DNA from: Episyrphus balteatus
Lineage: Eukaryota > Arthropoda > Insecta > Diptera > Syrphidae
NCBI RefSeq assembly: GCF_945859705.1
Contig: NC_079135.1
Location: 127,094,551-127,158,550 of the forward strand
Length of the DNA: 64,000 nt
Reading direction: 5' to 3'
Shown: positions 61,446 through 64,000 of the stretch, piece by piece
How positions within the stretch are numbered: position 1 is the first letter of the stretch
Layout of the letters: each line of letters starts with the position of its first letter
Translations under genes and position numbers: made by a program
Notes under the pieces: generated by a model
Seen by the model: only the letters and a program-made list of their open reading frames with translations
Database searches by the model: none
Told to the model about the DNA's origin: nothing

Positions 61446-62517
61446 CCCTCTACTGCATGAATTAATATTAGCGGACGAAAAAATTAAAAAATGCTTTACA
61501 TGGGTTCTTTGGGTTGTTTCAAAACGGTTTTCATTAAAAAAATTTGTTTAAATTAATTTGTTTAAAAAATTTGTTTATAAGCCAAATTTGGCTTCGTGTG
61601 CATTAAGGGGTAAGAAAAGTTACTAATTTTATTTGTTCAGATTATGTAAAGAATACAATTTAAATTATCAAAAGATAAATATTTATCATTTAAAAACAAA
61701 ATAAAGTAAAATAAATACATTGCATTACAAAAGGTAAAGAATTAATTCAAATTTGGCTCATTTTAAGCCATAGAACCGAGAAAAGCTATTTGTTTTTGCC
61801 GTTATATACATTTTTTCTGGTTCACATTCTTTTCACTGTCGAAGTAAGTCTTGCTCAAACATTTTCACCCACTCCCAGATCTTACAAAAGCTAAAAGGTA
61901 ATACAATGATTGAAAAATATTATAGGTGAGCACCCCTCCCCCTAAAATTTTTGTGGTTACGCCGCTGAAAATGGGGTTAACATGAGAAAAATGTCTCTAA
62001 AAGCGAAGGGGTTCCATTTCTGAAGTAAAACATAGCATCCAAGCAAAATAATAATGTAAAGGAACAAAATTTTCCAAAAAAAAATTTAACAAATTGTGTA
62101 GATTTACAACCCCTTAATGCATACGAAGCCAAATATGGCTTCCGTACTTTTTGCCCTCCCAAGACCAGGCCAATAATTTTTTTTCATTCAAAATTGGTTC
62201 ATATCATACACAATTAGACAATCCATCAAAAGTAAATTTTTAATTGCACTTTACTTACCAAACAAACGCAGTAATTAACACTTAAAGTATGAATATATTC
62301 TACACTTTCGATTTCAATGCACACGACTGATCGACTCACCTGTGATCATAAAATACACCTTTATTTTGGGCAAGACACACGAAAAAACTATCTCTATGGG
62401 TGCTCAGAAACACAAAGAAGGGGATTGTATTGAATCTTTAACATTTTTTTGTGACAGAGAAGAGAAAAGTGCATACAAACAGACAAAACCATATTTGGCT
62501 TCGTATGCAGTAGAGGG
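61446..62517. mobile_element. piggyBac-like non-autonomous element, copy 2
   Basis: TTAA, then CCCTCTACTGCAT on the left; ATGCAGTAGAGGG, then TTAA (62518-62521) on the right. It is the fuller of two copies in this window; copy 1 lies at 54535-55543 in the same orientation. The phrase TTTGGCTTCGT(G/A)TGCA occurs several times inside. No transposase. Confidence 0.88.
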
Positions 62518-62649
62518 TTAAACATTTATTATATTGTATTTACGTGTTAATACCTTAATTTCACAATTAGGATTGTTTTCGAAATCGAAATCCCGGAAAA
62601 TTATATAAAGTGAAAAATTTTGCTCAAATTTTTCATTTTATATAATATA

Positions 62650-62757
62650 TAATTTAATATAATTTTTCGGGGTTTCGGGATCCCATTCGGGATTTTGAAT
62701 TTTCGGGATTCTGGGTTTTCGGGATTTTGAATTTTCGGGATTTTGGGTTTACTAGAT
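62650..62757 (-). repeat. Inverted partner of the AATCCCGAAA array
   Basis: Reads TTTTCGGGATTTTG repeatedly, the complement of the array at 61055-61225. The two arrays lie on either side of piggyBac-like copy 2. Confidence 0.8.
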
Positions 62758-64000
62758 TTTGACCATAACCCAAAATTGATTTTTTGCATTCTATTGTTGC
62801 CAACTTTGTTTTAGATAACAATAAAAAAAATATAGGTATGAAATAATAAAAAGTTACAATGTCCAATATATTATTTTTTCGTGGAATCAAAATATACCTA
62901 CTCTTCTAATATTATTTATTTTGAATCTTTATTTGTTTGTTTAAACAATCCAATGTATTGAAAATACTTCTTTGACCAAATGTATTTCTTAGACATCCTT
63001 AAAAAAAAAACTATCAAATTTAAATATGCAAATAGTAAATTTAAAACCACAACACATCCAAAAGGGATGCTCTTCCAGATTAAATCCAATCAACAATCCC
63101 CAACCATCATCAAACCACCACTCGAATGTCAAATCCACCAAAGCTAACGCCAACGCATATTATTTATATAAACTTTCCATACAAACCACGTAATTTGTCA
63201 TTTTGAAAACCTCCAACTATTTTCTGTCTGTCAATTCAAAATCATCAGACATTCCACGACCGCACCTGACACAACCGCACGACCGAAATTTGCGTTCGTC
63301 TGCATATATTTACCCAAAATATCAAACAACATACTTTTTGGGGAGGTTGTCAGTACTACGAAACACAAAAAAAAAAAGGCAAAAAGTTTTTGAACCACCC
63401 TTCGTCCGAACCATAACCCATCCTCTCAAAATTTAATATATTGTCTTATCTATATACGCAAAGGGATGCGGATGGTTTATGCTGCTGCTCCTGCTGCTGC
63501 TCCTTGAATCCCTTAATTTAAATAGTAATTAAATATTAAAATTACAAGCAAAAGTCTTTGATTAAATGTTAAGCCCGAGAGCACACTTTCCTGCTCTATG
63601 CAAATAATATCCCCATCTCCCATGGGCCATCTCAGGGGGTGGCTTTTCCTGAGATGTTCTTGAAATCTGCTTAAAACTTTCAAATTGCTACTTAAGCTTC
63701 TCACAGACCCAGAAGAAGAACAAGAACAAGAAGTAAGAGTTGAGTGAAGAAAATGTGACTCGCAAGGAGTAAAATAGGTATGGCAGAGTTAGGTAAAGAG
63801 ATGACGATGACGACGAAGAATACTTTACCGGAGACGAGAAAAACGAAGCCGTGTGTCTTTCCACAGCTGCCGTTGTAGCTGTCAACATGCGAAGGCATTT
63901 GACGGCAAACTTTATGCCACTGCTGTGCTTCCACCTTCAAAATAACCCTATGAAACTGTGTTGCCAGCTTAGCCGCAAAGTTTCCCCAAGTACCAAGCAA
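62758..64000. other. Non-coding or unrecognised DNA to window end
   Basis: No gene recognised. A minus-strand frame runs off the window end (63701-64000) but shows no domain. Confidence 0.4.

Noticed and set aside
63701..64000. Frame open to the window end, with a GTAAAG donor-like site near 63829 on the minus strand
   Set aside because: No recognisable protein and only one half of a possible exon is in view.

Overview
The window looks like AT-rich, repeat-dense insect DNA, most likely from a fly (Diptera). This is inferred from a compact intronless trypsin-type protease gene with GATA sites upstream, a roo/Kanga-like BEL/Pao retroelement whose primer-binding site matches the 3' end of a fly-type tRNA-Arg, and the many small DNA transposons. 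I cannot name the species. Only one ordinary host gene is clear: a secreted S1 serine protease on the minus strand at about 19.4-20.2 kb. The rest is intergenic or intronic DNA shaped by mobile elements and tandem repeats.

Layout. 1-19 kb: gene-poor DNA with a PIF/Harbinger-like hairpin MITE (2435-2741), a 1.2-kb TTAA-flanked foldback element (7846-9044), a 1.28-kb hAT element with a decayed transposase tail (9643-10922), one copy of a dispersed repeat (11089-11589), an 868-bp element with CACAGTG ends and a 5-bp duplication (14420-15287), a 187-bp tandem repeat and small TA-flanked MITEs. 19-21 kb: the protease gene, its poly(A) signal and GATA cluster, then 0.7 kb of interrelated 6/7-bp simple repeats. 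24.2-32.7 kb: a complete BEL/Pao LTR element with identical 435-bp LTRs and one uninterrupted 2477-codon ORF carrying Gag, protease, RT, RNase H, integrase and an envelope-like F protein. 32.9-40.4 kb: a 7.5-kb minisatellite of a 16-bp unit, with several changes of strand orientation. 43-50 kb: two hAT-type elements, an 8-bp tandem array, and a TA-flanked element sitting in a second copy of the dispersed repeat. 52.9-62.8 kb: foldback elements, two piggyBac-like copies (one nested in a foldback element), and inverted arrays of a roughly 10-bp unit.

How the parts relate. The retroelement encodes the classes of protein it would need to move and possibly to leave the cell. All other transposons here lack an intact transposase and would depend on enzymes supplied from elsewhere. 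Several insertions can be ordered in time because they are nested or because an uninterrupted relative lies in the same window. The protease stands alone and shows no sign of belonging to a local gene cluster.
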